The notes beneath the pieces are model-generated. The model was not told where the DNA came from. It searched no databases and saw only the letters and a program-made list of their open reading frames with translations. This document shows positions 8,092 to 16,045 of a stretch of DNA of 19,166 nt, piece after piece. Position 1 is the stretch's first letter, and the number at the start of each line of letters is the position of its first letter. Made by a program: the position numbers and the translations under genes. The stretch is from an uncultured Aquincola sp. (GTDB lineage: Bacteria > Pseudomonadota > Gammaproteobacteria > Burkholderiales > Burkholderiaceae), in assembly GCA_937883885.1 (NCBI GenBank), contig CAKZXL010000867.1:1-19166 (forward strand), given 5' to 3'.

Positions 8092-8127
8092 TCAGTGGAC
8101 CAATCAGTGGGCCACTCAGTGGGCCGA
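8092..8127. repeat. Three 12-bp tandem units spanning the actP stop codon
   Basis: Three head-to-tail units read TCAGTGGACCAA, TCAGTGGGCCAC and TCAGTGGGCCGA. On the minus strand each unit ends in TGA in the actP frame: the gene ends Ser-Ala-His-stop, then Val-Ala-His-stop and Leu-Val-His-stop follow. The first unit read is therefore the real 3' end of actP, and the other two look like downstream duplications that supply back-up stops. Replication slippage is the simplest origin. Confidence 0.85.
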
Positions 8128-9846
8128 GGCGGTGGAGGCGCCCAGGCCGGTCTCCGAGCGCACCCGCTGCGCCGCGAAGGCGGCCCGCTCACGCCCGGCC
8201 TGCGCGCTGCGGTCCAGCACCGAGAACAGCCAGATGCCCACGAAACCGATGGTCATCGAGAACAGCGCGGGCGAGGTGTACGGGAACAGCGCCGAGCCCT
8301 TGGGGTTGCCCAGCGTGGCTTCCCACACCGACGGCGACACCACGGTGAGCGCCACCGACGAGGCCAGGCCCAGGAAGCCGCCGATCACCGCACCGCGGGT
8401 GGTGCAGTCCTTCCACAGCACGCTCATGAACAGCACCGGGAAGTTGGCCGAAGCCGCGATGGCAAAGGCCAGGCTGACCATGAAGGCGATGTTCTGCTTC
8501 TCGAAGGCGATGCCCAGGGCCACCGCCACCACGCCCAGCGCCAGCGTGGTGATGCGCGAAACGCGCAGCTCCGAGGCGCTGTCGGCCTGGCCCTTCTTGA
8601 ACACCGTGGCATAGAGGTCGTGCGACACCGCCGAGGCGCCCGACAGCGTGAGCCCCGCCACCACCGCCAGGATGGTGGCAAAGGCCACCGCCGAGATGAA
8701 GCCGAAGAACACGTTGCCGCCCACCGCCTTGGCCACCAGCACCGCCGCCATGTTGGAGGCGCCCGCGCCGCCGTGGATCACGCCCGTGGCCACGTCCGCG
8801 AACTCGGGGTTGGTCAGCACCAGGGTGATGGCACCGAAGCCGATGATGAAGATGAGCACGTAGAAGTAGCCGATCCAGGTGGTGGCCCAGAACACGCTCT
8901 TGCGGGCTTCCTTGGCATCCGGCACGGTGAAAAAGCGCATCAGGATGTGCGGCAGACCGGCGGTGCCGAACATCAGCGCCATGCCGAAGCTGATGGCGCT
9001 GATCGGGTCTTTCACGAAGCCGCCCGGCCCCATGATGGCCCCGCCCAGCCTGGCCGCTTCTTCGGGCGTCTTGCCGGCATGGCTGGCAAAGCCGGTGCGG
9101 ATTTCCACCGCGCGGGCGAACAGCCGCTCGGGGCTGAAGCCGAACTGGCTGAGCACCATGAAGGCCATGAAGGTGACGCCCGACAGCAGCAGCACCGCCT
9201 TGATGATCTGCACCCAGGTGGTGGCCGTCATGCCGCCGAAGAGCACGTACAGCATCATCAGCGCGCCGACGATGACCACGGCCATCCAGTAGTCCAGCCC
9301 GAACAGCAGCTTGATCAGCTGTCCGGCGCCCACCATCTGCGCGATCAGGTAGAAGGCCACCACCACCAGCGTGCCGCTGGCCGCAAACGCGCGGATGGGC
9401 GTCTGCTGGAAGCGGTAGCCGGCCACGTCGGCAAAGGTGAACTTGCCCAGGTTGCGCAGCCGCTCGGCCATCAGAAAGGTGAGGATGGGCCAGCCCACCA
9501 GGAAGCCGATGGAGTAGATGAGGCCGTCGTAGCCGGTGGCCATCACCGCCGCCGAGATGCCCAGGAAGGACGCGGCCGACATGTAGTCGCCCGCGATCGC
9601 CAGCCCGTTCTGGAAGCCGGTGATGCCGCCGCCCGCGGTGTAGAAGTCGGCCGCCGAGCGTGTGCGCGAAGCCGCCCACTTGGTGATCCACAAGGTGCCC
9701 AGCACGAACACCGAGAACATGCCGATGGCGATCCAGTTGGTGGGCTGCTTGGCCACCTGGCCCACGTCGCCGCCGGCGGCCATGGCGGCCGGCACCGCCA
9801 GCATCAGCATGGCCGCTGCCCACAGGCTTGGCAGGCGGCGGCTCAT
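8116..9846 (-). CDS. actP: Cation/acetate symporter, SSS family
   Basis: A 576-residue sodium:solute symporter of the ActP type, importing acetate and probably other short monocarboxylates across the inner membrane with a cation. Residues 1-24 form the cleavable-looking hydrophobic N-terminus typical of ActP ([16 protein letters not shown]). The family signature follows as [20 protein letters not shown], then [14 protein letters not shown] at about 87-100. About thirteen membrane segments can be traced to near residue 550, where a short charged tail ends in Ala-His. Its ATG overlaps the TGA of the DUF485 gene by four bases (ATGA, 9843-9846), so the two are translationally coupled. In many proteobacteria the same pair follows an acetyl-CoA synthetase gene; none is present in this window. 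The gene ends within a 12-bp tandem repeat. Confidence 0.94.
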   Translation of the reverse strand: MSRRLPSLWAAAMLMLAVPAAMAAGGDVGQVAKQPTNWIAIGMFSVFVLGTLWITKWAASRTRSAADFYTAGGGITGFQNGLAIAGDYMSAASFLGISAAVMATGYDGLIYSIGFLVGWPILTFLMAERLRNLGKFTFADVAGYRFQQTPIRAFAASGTLVVVAFYLIAQMVGAGQLIKLLFGLDYWMAVVIVGALMMLYVLFGGMTATTWVQIIKAVLLLSGVTFMAFMVLSQFGFSPERLFARAVEIRTGFASHAGKTPEEAARLGGAIMGPGGFVKDPISAISFGMALMFGTAGLPHILMRFFTVPDAKEARKSVFWATTWIGYFYVLIFIIGFGAITLVLTNPEFADVATGVIHGGAGASNMAAVLVAKAVGGNVFFGFISAVAFATILAVVAGLTLSGASAVSHDLYATVFKKGQADSASELRVSRITTLALGVVAVALGIAFEKQNIAFMVSLAFAIAASANFPVLFMSVLWKDCTTRGAVIGGFLGLASSVALTVVSPSVWEATLGNPKGSALFPYTSPALFSMTIGFVGIWLFSVLDRSAQAGRERAAFAAQRVRSETGLGASTASAH

Positions 9847-10151
9847 CGCGCCACCTCTTTCATCAGCTCGGCGGTCAGGCGGTCGTATTCCTTGTTGGCA
9901 CGGCGCACGTACAGGCCCGTGATGACGATGGTGAACACGATGACGCCCATGCCGATGGGAATGCCCAGCGTGGTGACGCCGCCGCCCAGCGGCTGCGCCA
10001 GGAAGGGCTTGTCGAAGGCGATGAGCGCGATGTAGCCGTAGTACACGGCCAGCATCACCAGCGTGAGGATCCAGCCCAGGCCCCCGCGTTTTTGCCGCAG
10101 CTCGTGGTACTTGGGATGCGCCTCTATCCGGGCGACGAGAGGGTCGGTCAT
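9843..10151 (-). CDS. DUF485 small membrane protein, ActP partner
   Basis: A 102-residue protein of the DUF485/YjcH type, found upstream of actP in many proteobacteria. The cytoplasmic N-terminus has the conserved [16 protein letters not shown] stretch. Two membrane segments follow: [20 protein letters not shown] and [17 protein letters not shown]. The charged C-terminus [17 protein letters not shown] is predicted cytoplasmic. ATG 10151 is preceded by AGGAG at 10157-10161 (minus-strand sense), which fixes this start over the longer open frame to 10205. It probably assists or stabilises the ActP symporter; that role is inferred from linkage. The 124-base gap upstream contains nested inverted repeats and should hold the promoter of this two-gene unit. 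Confidence 0.93.
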   Translation of the reverse strand: MTDPLVARIEAHPKYHELRQKRGGLGWILTLVMLAVYYGYIALIAFDKPFLAQPLGGGVTTLGIPIGMGVIVFTIVITGLYVRRANKEYDRLTAELMKEVAR

Positions 10152-10193
10152 CGTTGTCTCCTGTTGTGCGATGGCGCGACTGTGCGCGCCGAG

Positions 10194-10243
10194 CTTGACC
10201 GCCAACTTACGCGGCCAAGGGGCCGCATTTGCGACAGGTCAAG
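10194..10243. promoter_or_regulatory. Concentric inverted repeats upstream of DUF485-actP
   Basis: Two inverted repeats share exactly one centre (10218.5). The inner arms are GCGGCC (10211-10216) and GGCCGC (10221-10226) around AAGG. The outer arms are CTTGACC (10194-10200) and GGTCAAG (10237-10243). Across the 25-base half sites I count 15 matching positions. The element lies in the 124-base gap between the hydratase stop and the DUF485 start, both on the minus strand. It may be an operator for a dimeric or tetrameric regulator of acetate uptake. The inner hairpin could instead terminate the upstream unit, but no T tract follows it. Confidence 0.5.
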
Positions 10244-10275
10244 GACAGGAGGCGCCGATGACGGCGCCGCGATGA

Positions 10276-11064
10276 TCAGCCCGTCAAGGTCAGCCGCACC
10301 GGCGGCAGGCCGGCGATCTCGCCTTCCACCACCGCGGCCTGCGGCGGCACGGGCACCAGGCCCACGAAGGAGCCGGTGGTGATGACGGTGCCGGCCGGCA
10401 GCCGATCACCGCGACGGGCCACATGGCGCACCAGCCAGGGCAGCAGGCGCAGCGGATGGCCGGCCGGGTTGTGGCCCGGCAGGCCGGCCAGCGGCTGGCC
10501 GTCGATGGACAGGCGCAGCGCCGGATCGGTGAGCGAGCGGCCGCGGTCGAAAGCCACGGCTTCTCCCACCACCAGGCCGCCGTGGTACAGCAGGTCGGCC
10601 TCGGCCAGCAGTGGCGGCACCACCACCGCTTCATCGAAGCGGCTGGCCACCAATTCGATGCTCGCGGCCATGCGGTCGATGGCCGACAGCACCTCGGCGT
10701 CGGGCAGGGCTTCGTCCCCGGGGCCGAAGTCGCGGCCGAAGAAGAACGCCAGCTCCAGCTCCAGGCCCCGCAGGCGGCCGGCCGGCACGCGGCCCTGGCG
10801 CAGCGGCACCGCCGCAGGGCTGCGCAGCACCGCATCGGCCGGCAGCGGCGCGCCGTTGATGGGGCCGTCAGGCGTCTTAGCGCCCACCTTCCAGCCGGCC
10901 ACCGGCTGGCCCAGGCGGGCCAGCAGCGCCTGCTGGGCATCGGCCGCTTCGGCCTCGGTGGCGGGCAGCGGTGCTTCAGGCAACGCAGCCAGGCTGCTGC
11001 CCTGTTGCCGCGCGGCGGCCAGCAGCTCGGCCAGCGCAGTCCATCGGGGGGTGGTCATGCTCAT
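10276..11064 (-). CDS. 2-keto-4-pentenoate hydratase-family protein
   Basis: A 262-residue protein of the MhpD/2-oxopent-4-enoate hydratase family (fumarylacetoacetase-like fold). Such enzymes hydrate 2-hydroxy-dienoates from meta-cleavage pathways with a divalent metal, and relatives act as decarboxylases. Visible features are GWKVGAKT (about 58-64), the acidic pair in GLELELAFFFGRDF (Glu102 and Glu104) with Glu137 in SIELVASRF as candidate metal ligands, and the C-terminal PAGTVITTGSFVGLVPV. No other ring-cleavage genes are present, so the physiological substrate is open. ATG 11064 is preferred because it overlaps the DUF924 stop as ATGA (11061-11064); an ATG two codons later is also possible. 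Hydratase and decarboxylase members cannot be told apart here. Confidence 0.85.
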   Translation of the reverse strand: MSMTTPRWTALAELLAAARQQGSSLAALPEAPLPATEAEAADAQQALLARLGQPVAGWKVGAKTPDGPINGAPLPADAVLRSPAAVPLRQGRVPAGRLRGLELELAFFFGRDFGPGDEALPDAEVLSAIDRMAASIELVASRFDEAVVVPPLLAEADLLYHGGLVVGEAVAFDRGRSLTDPALRLSIDGQPLAGLPGHNPAGHPLRLLPWLVRHVARRGDRLPAGTVITTGSFVGLVPVPPQAAVVEGEIAGLPPVRLTLTG

Positions 11065-11597
11065 CCTTTGAAGCCGCCGTCGGCCAGCCAGGCCAGCTCT
11101 TCGGCCGTGCTTTCGCGGCCCAGCAGCGCATTGCGGTGCGGAAAGCGGCCGAAGCGCAGCACGATGTCGTGGTGGTGCTGTGCATGCTGGGTGTAGCTGT
11201 CGCCCATCGCGCGGTGCAGGTCGAGCGAGGCGCGCTGCTCGGGCATGGATTCGGCATGCATCAGCGGCAGGTAGCAGAAGATGCGCAGTTCGGGCTCGAT
11301 GTGGTGGTCGAAGCTGCGCTCCAGCAGCCGGGCGCTGAAGTAGCGCGCCAAGGCGTCGGTGGCGTACATGTGGGCGGTGCCGCGGAAGCAGTTGCGCGGA
11401 AACTGGTCCAGCAGCAGCACCAGCGCCAGCGAGCCCGCCGGGGTTTCGGCCCAGGCATCCAGCTCGCGCCGGGCGGCGGCGAAATGCTCGGCTTCAAAGC
11501 GCTCGCGGAAGTCGCGGTCGAAAGCCTCGTTCTTGGCAAACCAGCGCTTGGGTCCCGCCTCTTGCCAGAAGCGGATCAGGTCGTCGGGAAGGGTCAT
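11061..11597 (-). CDS. DUF924 family protein
   Basis: A 178-residue soluble protein of the DUF924 family, whose biochemical role is not established. Recognisable segments are DLIRFWQEAGPKRWFAKNEA at the start, the core LVLLLDQFPRNCFRGTAHMY, FCYLPLMHAE, and the C-terminal HHHDIVLRFGRFPHRNALLG. The family is predicted all-helical with tetratricopeptide-like packing. ATG 11597 (MTLPDD) is chosen over the open frame to 11684 because family homology begins there. The stop overlaps the hydratase start by four bases, so the two genes are co-transcribed and probably translationally coupled with DUF924 first. Linkage alone does not show that DUF924 acts in the same pathway. Confidence 0.9.
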   Translation of the reverse strand: MTLPDDLIRFWQEAGPKRWFAKNEAFDRDFRERFEAEHFAAARRELDAWAETPAGSLALVLLLDQFPRNCFRGTAHMYATDALARYFSARLLERSFDHHIEPELRIFCYLPLMHAESMPEQRASLDLHRAMGDSYTQHAQHHHDIVLRFGRFPHRNALLGRESTAEELAWLADGGFKG

Positions 11598-11641
11598 CGT
11601 CGGTCGCAGCGTGGGGGAACAGGCTCGCACGAGTATCCGCC

Positions 11642-11655
11642 CCCTGGCGCCAGGG
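11642..11655. promoter_or_regulatory. 14-bp palindrome between divergent DUF924 and DUF2189 genes
   Basis: CCCTGGCGCCAGGG is a perfect palindrome near the middle of the 103-base divergent intergenic region, 45 bases from each start codon (to within a base or so). The central position makes a shared operator plausible. A GC-only palindrome of this length is not rare in such DNA, so confidence is limited. Confidence 0.35.
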
Positions 11656-11700
11656 ATTGTCTGGAGCGCGCCCGCCCCGGCCACGCCGTATGGTCAGAGG

Positions 11701-12498
11701 ATGCAGACCGAACCGCTTGCCCCCGCCGGCACCAGCCCCTTCGACCTGCCGCTGGCCCGCCTGGGCTGGGCCGATCCGCCGCGCTGGCTGCTGCTGGGCC
11801 TGCGCGACTTCCTGCGGGCGCCGGGCATCGGGCTGTTCTTCGGCGGCTGCTTCGTGGCCATGGGCTGGGCGCTGCTGAAGGTGTTCCAGTCGGCGCCGGC
11901 CTATGTGCTGGCGCTGTCGGCCGGCTTTCTGCTGCTCGGGCCGCTGCTGTGCATGGGCCTGTACCGCGTGAGCCAGGCGCTGGAACGCGGCGAAGCGCCC
12001 GACTTCGGCGATGCGCTGCTGGCCTGGACCACGCGGCCCGGCACTTTGGCCATCTTCGGCTTCGTGCTGCTGGTGCTGGAAATGCTGTGGGGCCGCGCCG
12101 CGCTGGTGATCTTCGCGGTCAGCTTCGATGGCATGCCCGACTTCCAGGGCTCGCTGGCCAGGCTGCTGCAGCCGGACAACCTGCCCTTCATCGCCACCTA
12201 CTGCGGGGTGGGCGCGCTGTTCGCAGGTTTGATCTACGCGGTCAGCGTGGTGTCCATCCCCATGATCCTCGACCGGCCGGTGGACGCCATCACCGTCGGG
12301 CTCACCAGCCTGCGCCTGGTGCTCACGCAGACCGGCGTGATGCTGTGGTGGGGCGCGCTGATCACCGTGCTGGTGGGCCTGGCGCTGTTGCCGTGGTTCC
12401 TGGGCCTGCTGGTGGTGGGCCCGGTGGTGGGCCACGCCAGCTGGCATGCGTATCGGGCCGCACTGGGCCCGGGCACAACGGGATTTGCCCGAACGTAG
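11701..12498 (+). CDS. DUF2189 integral membrane protein
   Basis: A 265-residue inner-membrane protein matching the DUF2189 family, function unknown. A short N-terminal tail leads into PLARLGWADPPRWLLLGLRDF, the conserved amphipathic lead-in. About six hydrophobic segments follow, starting with PGIGLFFGGCFVAMGWALL, then VLALSAGFLLLGPLLCMGLY, and ending with VVGPVVGHASWHAYRAAL. The conserved GLYRVSQALERGEAPDFGDAL loop after the second segment and SIPMILDRPVDAITV before the last two are family-like. ATG 11701 (MQTEPL) is chosen because the upstream part of the same frame is antisense to DUF924. Divergent from DUF924; the next gene (oligomer hydrolase) starts 81 bases downstream with its own ribosome-binding site. 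Confidence 0.87.
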   Translation: MQTEPLAPAGTSPFDLPLARLGWADPPRWLLLGLRDFLRAPGIGLFFGGCFVAMGWALLKVFQSAPAYVLALSAGFLLLGPLLCMGLYRVSQALERGEAPDFGDALLAWTTRPGTLAIFGFVLLVLEMLWGRAALVIFAVSFDGMPDFQGSLARLLQPDNLPFIATYCGVGALFAGLIYAVSVVSIPMILDRPVDAITVGLTSLRLVLTQTGVMLWWGALITVLVGLALLPWFLGLLVVGPVVGHASWHAYRAALGPGTTGFART

Positions 12499-12505
12499 TT
12501 CTACG
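12494..12505. promoter_or_regulatory. Hyphenated dyad CGTAG-TT-CTACG upstream of the oligomer hydrolase
   Basis: Five-base arms CGTAG and CTACG flank a two-base TT centre. The element overlaps the DUF2189 stop codon (TAG 12496-12498) and ends 74 bases before the oligomer-hydrolase ATG. Spacing and arm type recall LuxR/FixJ-family response-regulator sites (TACGTA-like half sites). The placement suits an activator site, but this is inference from one copy. Confidence 0.3.
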
Positions 12506-12579
12506 GGCTTTGCGCCGGTGGGGCGCGGTGCCTACGCTTGCGGCCACCTGTCCGCACAAAGGCAGTTGGAGGAGACAGC

Positions 12580-14802
12580 ATGTCCAAGACCCTGGCCGGC
12601 ACCGCATCGGGTGCCTTCTCGCGCCGCCCCATCCAGGCGGCGGCCCTGGCCGCCCTGGCCGGCACCCTGGCCGCCTGCGGCGGCGACGGCACACAGCTCA
12701 ACAAGCTGCCCGCCGACATCACCCACCACGGCGCCACCACCTATGGCGCCACCGCGGTGGGCACCGGCGCCACCGCCGCCACGCAGGACCTGCTGACCGG
12801 CGGCCTGGGCAAGACCGGTCTGGGCGCCGCCCTGCCCGCGTATGCCGACCCCGCGGCGCCCACCGCGGCCGAGCTGCGCCGCAACGCCATCCACAGCAAC
12901 TACCGCGGCCTGGTGGACATCACCGCCAACGGCGGCTATGGGCGCTTCTATGGCCCCAACATCGACGCGGCGGGCAACGACACCGGTGGCGAGGGCCTGA
13001 TTCCGGGCCGCGAATACATCGGCTCCATCGACGACGGCAGCGGCAACAAGCGCAGCGTGGTGGCGGTGCAGATTCCCACCAGCTTCAACCCCGACGCACC
13101 TTGCCTGGTGCTGGGCCCATCGTCGGGCTCGCGCGGGGTGTATGGCGCCATTGCCACCGCCGCCGAATGGGGCCTGAAGCATGGCTGCGCCGTGGCGCTG
13201 ACCGATGCCGGCAAGGGCATGGGCCTGTACGACCCGACGGACGACACGGTGAACCGCATCGACGGCACCCGCGCGACCCGCAGCGCAGCGGGCGCGCTGA
13301 GCCACTTTGCCGCCACGCTGACCGACACGGCGCGTGCGGCCTTCAACGCCGCCTTCCCCAACCGGCTGGCGCTCAAGCATGCGCATTCGCAGCAGAACCC
13401 CGAGAAGGACTGGGGCAACGACACGCTGGCCGCCGCACGATATGCGCTGTGGGCGCTGAACGAGGAGTACGCCCGCGTCTCGTGGGACGGCAGCACCAAG
13501 GAAGCGCGCTTCGACGGCGGCAACACGCTGGTGATCGCGGGTTCGGTGTCCAACGGCGGCGCCGCGGTGCTGCGCGCGGCCGAGCAGGACAGCGAAGGCC
13601 TGATCGACGGCGTGGTGGCCGGCGAGCCCAGCGCGCAGCCCGCCAGCACCAGCGGCTATGGCGTGAACCTGGGCGGCGCCGCGGTGCCGGCCTACGGCAA
13701 GCCGCTGTTCGACTACTTCACCTTCGCCAACCTGTACCAGCCCTGCGCTTCGCTGGCGCCGACGGCGGTGCTGGGCGAGGCCACCACCTACAACATCATG
13801 GGCTCGGCGGCCTTCCGTGCGCTGGCCACCAACCGCTGCGCGGCGCTGGCCGCGCGCGGCCTGGTGACCGGCGCCACCACCGCCGACCGGGCGGCCGATG
13901 CGCTGGCGCGGCTGCGCGCCTACGGCTACGGCGCCGAGAACGACACCATGCACAACGCCCACTACGGGCTGGGCAATGCGGCCATCATCACCATGATGTA
14001 TGCCAACGCGTACGGCCGCTTTTCGGTGGCCGACAACGTGTGCGGGCTGAGCGTGGCAGCCACCAGCGCCACCACCGGCGAGGTGGTGCCCGTGGTGGCC
14101 AACACCAAGGCGGCCAGCTTTGCGCTGGGCAACGGCACCGCCAACGGTTCGCCGGCCAGCGTGGTCTACAACAACTCGGTGGGCGGGGCGCGGCAGTGGT
14201 CGTTCGGCGTGTCGCCCACCAGCGGCACGGCCGACCTGGCGCTGGACTCGGCCCTGTGCCTGCGCGCGCTGGCCCTGGGCGCCGACCCCGCCACCGGCGC
14301 CGCCCTGACCGACAGCACCACGCCCACGCTGGCGCAAAGCCAGGCCGTGCGCGCGGGCGTGAACGACGTGCTGCTCAATGGCAAGCTGCGCGGCAAGCCG
14401 GTGATGATGGTGGGCGGCCGCAGCGACGCGCTGATCCCGGTCAACCATTCGGAACGGGCCTACGCCGCCTTCAACCGCCTGCAGGAAGGTGAAGGCAGCC
14501 AGCTGCGCTACATCGAAGTGACCAACGCCCAGCACTTCGACGGCTTCCTGGGCCTGGCCGGCTTCGACACCCGCTTCGTGCCGCTGCATGTGTACTTCAA
14601 TGCCGCCATGGATGCGATGTATGCGCGCCTGAAGAACGGCGCCGCGCTGCCGCCCAGCCAGGTGGTGCGGGCCGTGCCACGTGGCGGCACGCCGGCCTCG
14701 GCACCGGCGCTGACGGCAGCCAACATCCCGGCCATCAGCACCGCGCCAGCCGCGGCCGATGCCATCGGCTTCAGTGGCACGTCGATCAACGTGCCGAACT
14801 GA
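12580..14802 (+). CDS. D-(-)-3-hydroxybutyrate oligomer hydrolase (lipoprotein-type N-terminus)
   Basis: A 740-residue member of the 3-hydroxybutyrate oligomer hydrolase family, which cleaves oligomers left by polyhydroxybutyrate depolymerases into 3-hydroxybutyrate monomers. The N-terminus has Arg15-Arg16, a hydrophobic stretch and the lipobox LAAC with Cys33, followed by GGDG, so it is probably exported and lipid-anchored. Family landmarks are RGLVDITANGGYGRFYGPN, VLGPSSGSRGVYGAI, LTDAGKGMGLYD and KHAHSQQNPEKDWGNDTL. Ser324 in GSVSNGGAAV fits the serine-hydrolase nucleophile, and QHFDGFLG near the C-terminus supplies a candidate catalytic His. The length is near or slightly above that usual for the family. 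A strong ribosome-binding site (GGAGGA) precedes the ATG by about six bases. No other polyester genes are in the window. Confidence 0.93.
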   Translation: MSKTLAGTASGAFSRRPIQAAALAALAGTLAACGGDGTQLNKLPADITHHGATTYGATAVGTGATAATQDLLTGGLGKTGLGAALPAYADPAAPTAAELRRNAIHSNYRGLVDITANGGYGRFYGPNIDAAGNDTGGEGLIPGREYIGSIDDGSGNKRSVVAVQIPTSFNPDAPCLVLGPSSGSRGVYGAIATAAEWGLKHGCAVALTDAGKGMGLYDPTDDTVNRIDGTRATRSAAGALSHFAATLTDTARAAFNAAFPNRLALKHAHSQQNPEKDWGNDTLAAARYALWALNEEYARVSWDGSTKEARFDGGNTLVIAGSVSNGGAAVLRAAEQDSEGLIDGVVAGEPSAQPASTSGYGVNLGGAAVPAYGKPLFDYFTFANLYQPCASLAPTAVLGEATTYNIMGSAAFRALATNRCAALAARGLVTGATTADRAADALARLRAYGYGAENDTMHNAHYGLGNAAIITMMYANAYGRFSVADNVCGLSVAATSATTGEVVPVVANTKAASFALGNGTANGSPASVVYNNSVGGARQWSFGVSPTSGTADLALDSALCLRALALGADPATGAALTDSTTPTLAQSQAVRAGVNDVLLNGKLRGKPVMMVGGRSDALIPVNHSERAYAAFNRLQEGEGSQLRYIEVTNAQHFDGFLGLAGFDTRFVPLHVYFNAAMDAMYARLKNGAALPPSQVVRAVPRGGTPASAPALTAANIPAISTAPAAADAIGFSGTSINVPN

Positions 14803-14814
14803 CAGCCGGCTGCG

Positions 14815-14841
14815 GGCTGGCGGGCCTTCAGCCCGCCGGCC
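14815..14841. terminator. Hairpin between convergent genes
   Basis: An 11-bp stem with one G-T wobble (14815-14825 pairing with 14831-14841) and the five-base loop CTTCA. It lies just after the oligomer hydrolase stop and overlaps the last codons of the HupE-like gene on the other strand. The position between convergent genes fits a bidirectional terminator, though no T tract is visible. Confidence 0.6.
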
Positions 14842-16045
14842 AGCGCTGCCAGGCCCACAGCGCCGCCGCCGCCAGCGCCGTGAGGGCAGCGGCGCCGCGG
14901 GCGGCGGCATGCCAGGGCTGGCTGCGCGCCTGCATCCACCACGGCAGCACCAGCAGCGCCAGCAGCAGCTGGAAGGCTTCCACGCCCAGGTTGAAGCTCA
15001 ACGTGGCCAGCAACAGGCTGGCGCGCGGCAGTTGCAAGGCTGACAGCACCTCGGCAAAGGCCAGGCCGTGCACCAGGCCGAAGGCGCCGGCCACCCAGGC
15101 TTCGCGGCGCGGAAACAGCGGCCGCAGCGCATGCAGCGCGGTGATGCCCACCGACAGCGCGATCAGCACTTCCACGCCCGGCCCGGCCGGCGGCAGCCAG
15201 CCCAGCGCCGCGCCCAGCAGCGACAGGCTGTGCCCCCCGGTAAAGGCGCTGATGCGCCAGCCCGCCTGCGCCAGCGGCCCGCGCCAGCCCGCCACCGGCT
15301 GCCAGCGGCCTTGCACCGCCTGCAGCGGCGCGGTGATCAGCAGCGCCAGCAGGAACAGCAGGTGGTCTGCCCCTTCGGCGATGTGCTGCAGGCCGAGCAC
15401 GAACATGCTGGCAGCGGCAGCGGCCGGGCGCTCCGGGCCACGCGTGAGCGCGATCGGCCGCAGCTCGCCACGCAGGGCCGCCACCAGCACCGGGTGCTGC
15501 GGCAGCACGCCGCGGCTCCAGTCCTGCGCCATCGACACCAGCGCGGTGTGGGTGGCGATCTCGCGCAGGATGACCTCGTAGCGCAGCTGCAGCGCAGGCA
15601 CGTCGGCCGCAGCCCCCGGCGGCGGCTGCAGGGCCACACGCACGCGCCATTCGTCAGTGCCGGTGCCACCGCCGGCCGTGCCTGCGGCTGGCGGCTGCAG
15701 GGCCTGCACCTGCACCGCCCATGGCACGGGCTGGCCCGGCACGCTGGCGGCCACCCGCTCGGCCACGTAGGCGCGCACCGCTTCCTGCGTGGGGGCTGGC
15801 AGGGCGGCCTGCGTGGGGGCCACGCCGGCCGCATGGGCCATGGCCACCGCCAGCCGGTCGGCCGGCAGCTGAAGGTCGAGCTGCCACTGCTGCGGCAGCA
15901 CCGCCACCGGCACCACCGAATGCGGCAGGTCGTGCGCCAGCGCCGGGCGCAACAGCACGGCACCCAGCGCCAGCGCCAGCCATACCCACCGCAGCCCGCG
16001 GCCGGCGGCGCCGGACCAGCGCGGCTCAGAAGCTGAAGTTGCCAC
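14828..16045 (-). CDS. HupE/UreJ-family membrane protein with periplasmic N-terminal domain
   Basis: A protein of about 405 residues from GTG 16045. A signal peptide with core WVWLALALGAVLL ends at ALA (residue 37), and the mature protein would begin His-Asp. A periplasmic domain of about 165 residues follows, then a C-terminal membrane domain of the HupE/UreJ_2 type with about six segments. Conserved polar motifs in the membrane part are GLQHIAEGADHLLFLLALL (His221, Asp227, His228), FTGGHSLSL (His272), GLVHGLAFAEVL (His326) and SFNLGVEAFQ (Asn352, Glu356). Relatives are implicated in nickel or cobalt uptake; the metal here is not known. No ATG start exists in frame; GTG 16045 keeps the signal peptide and overlaps the DUF3500 stop by 20 bases. 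A GTG at 16111 is an alternative. Probably co-transcribed with, and downstream of, the DUF3500 gene. Confidence 0.85.
   Translation of the reverse strand: MATSASEPRWSGAAGRGLRWVWLALALGAVLLRPALAHDLPHSVVPVAVLPQQWQLDLQLPADRLAVAMAHAAGVAPTQAALPAPTQEAVRAYVAERVAASVPGQPVPWAVQVQALQPPAAGTAGGGTGTDEWRVRVALQPPPGAAADVPALQLRYEVILREIATHTALVSMAQDWSRGVLPQHPVLVAALRGELRPIALTRGPERPAAAAASMFVLGLQHIAEGADHLLFLLALLITAPLQAVQGRWQPVAGWRGPLAQAGWRISAFTGGHSLSLLGAALGWLPPAGPGVEVLIALSVGITALHALRPLFPRREAWVAGAFGLVHGLAFAEVLSALQLPRASLLLATLSFNLGVEAFQLLLALLVLPWWMQARSQPWHAAARGAAALTALAAAALWAWQRWPAG

Noticed and set aside
10971..14492. A 1173-codon plus-strand open frame crossing DUF924, DUF2189 and the oligomer hydrolase
   Set aside because: It runs over three well-supported genes in another frame or strand, and its translation is Arg/Ala/Gly-rich without motifs. 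It is a GC-bias shadow.
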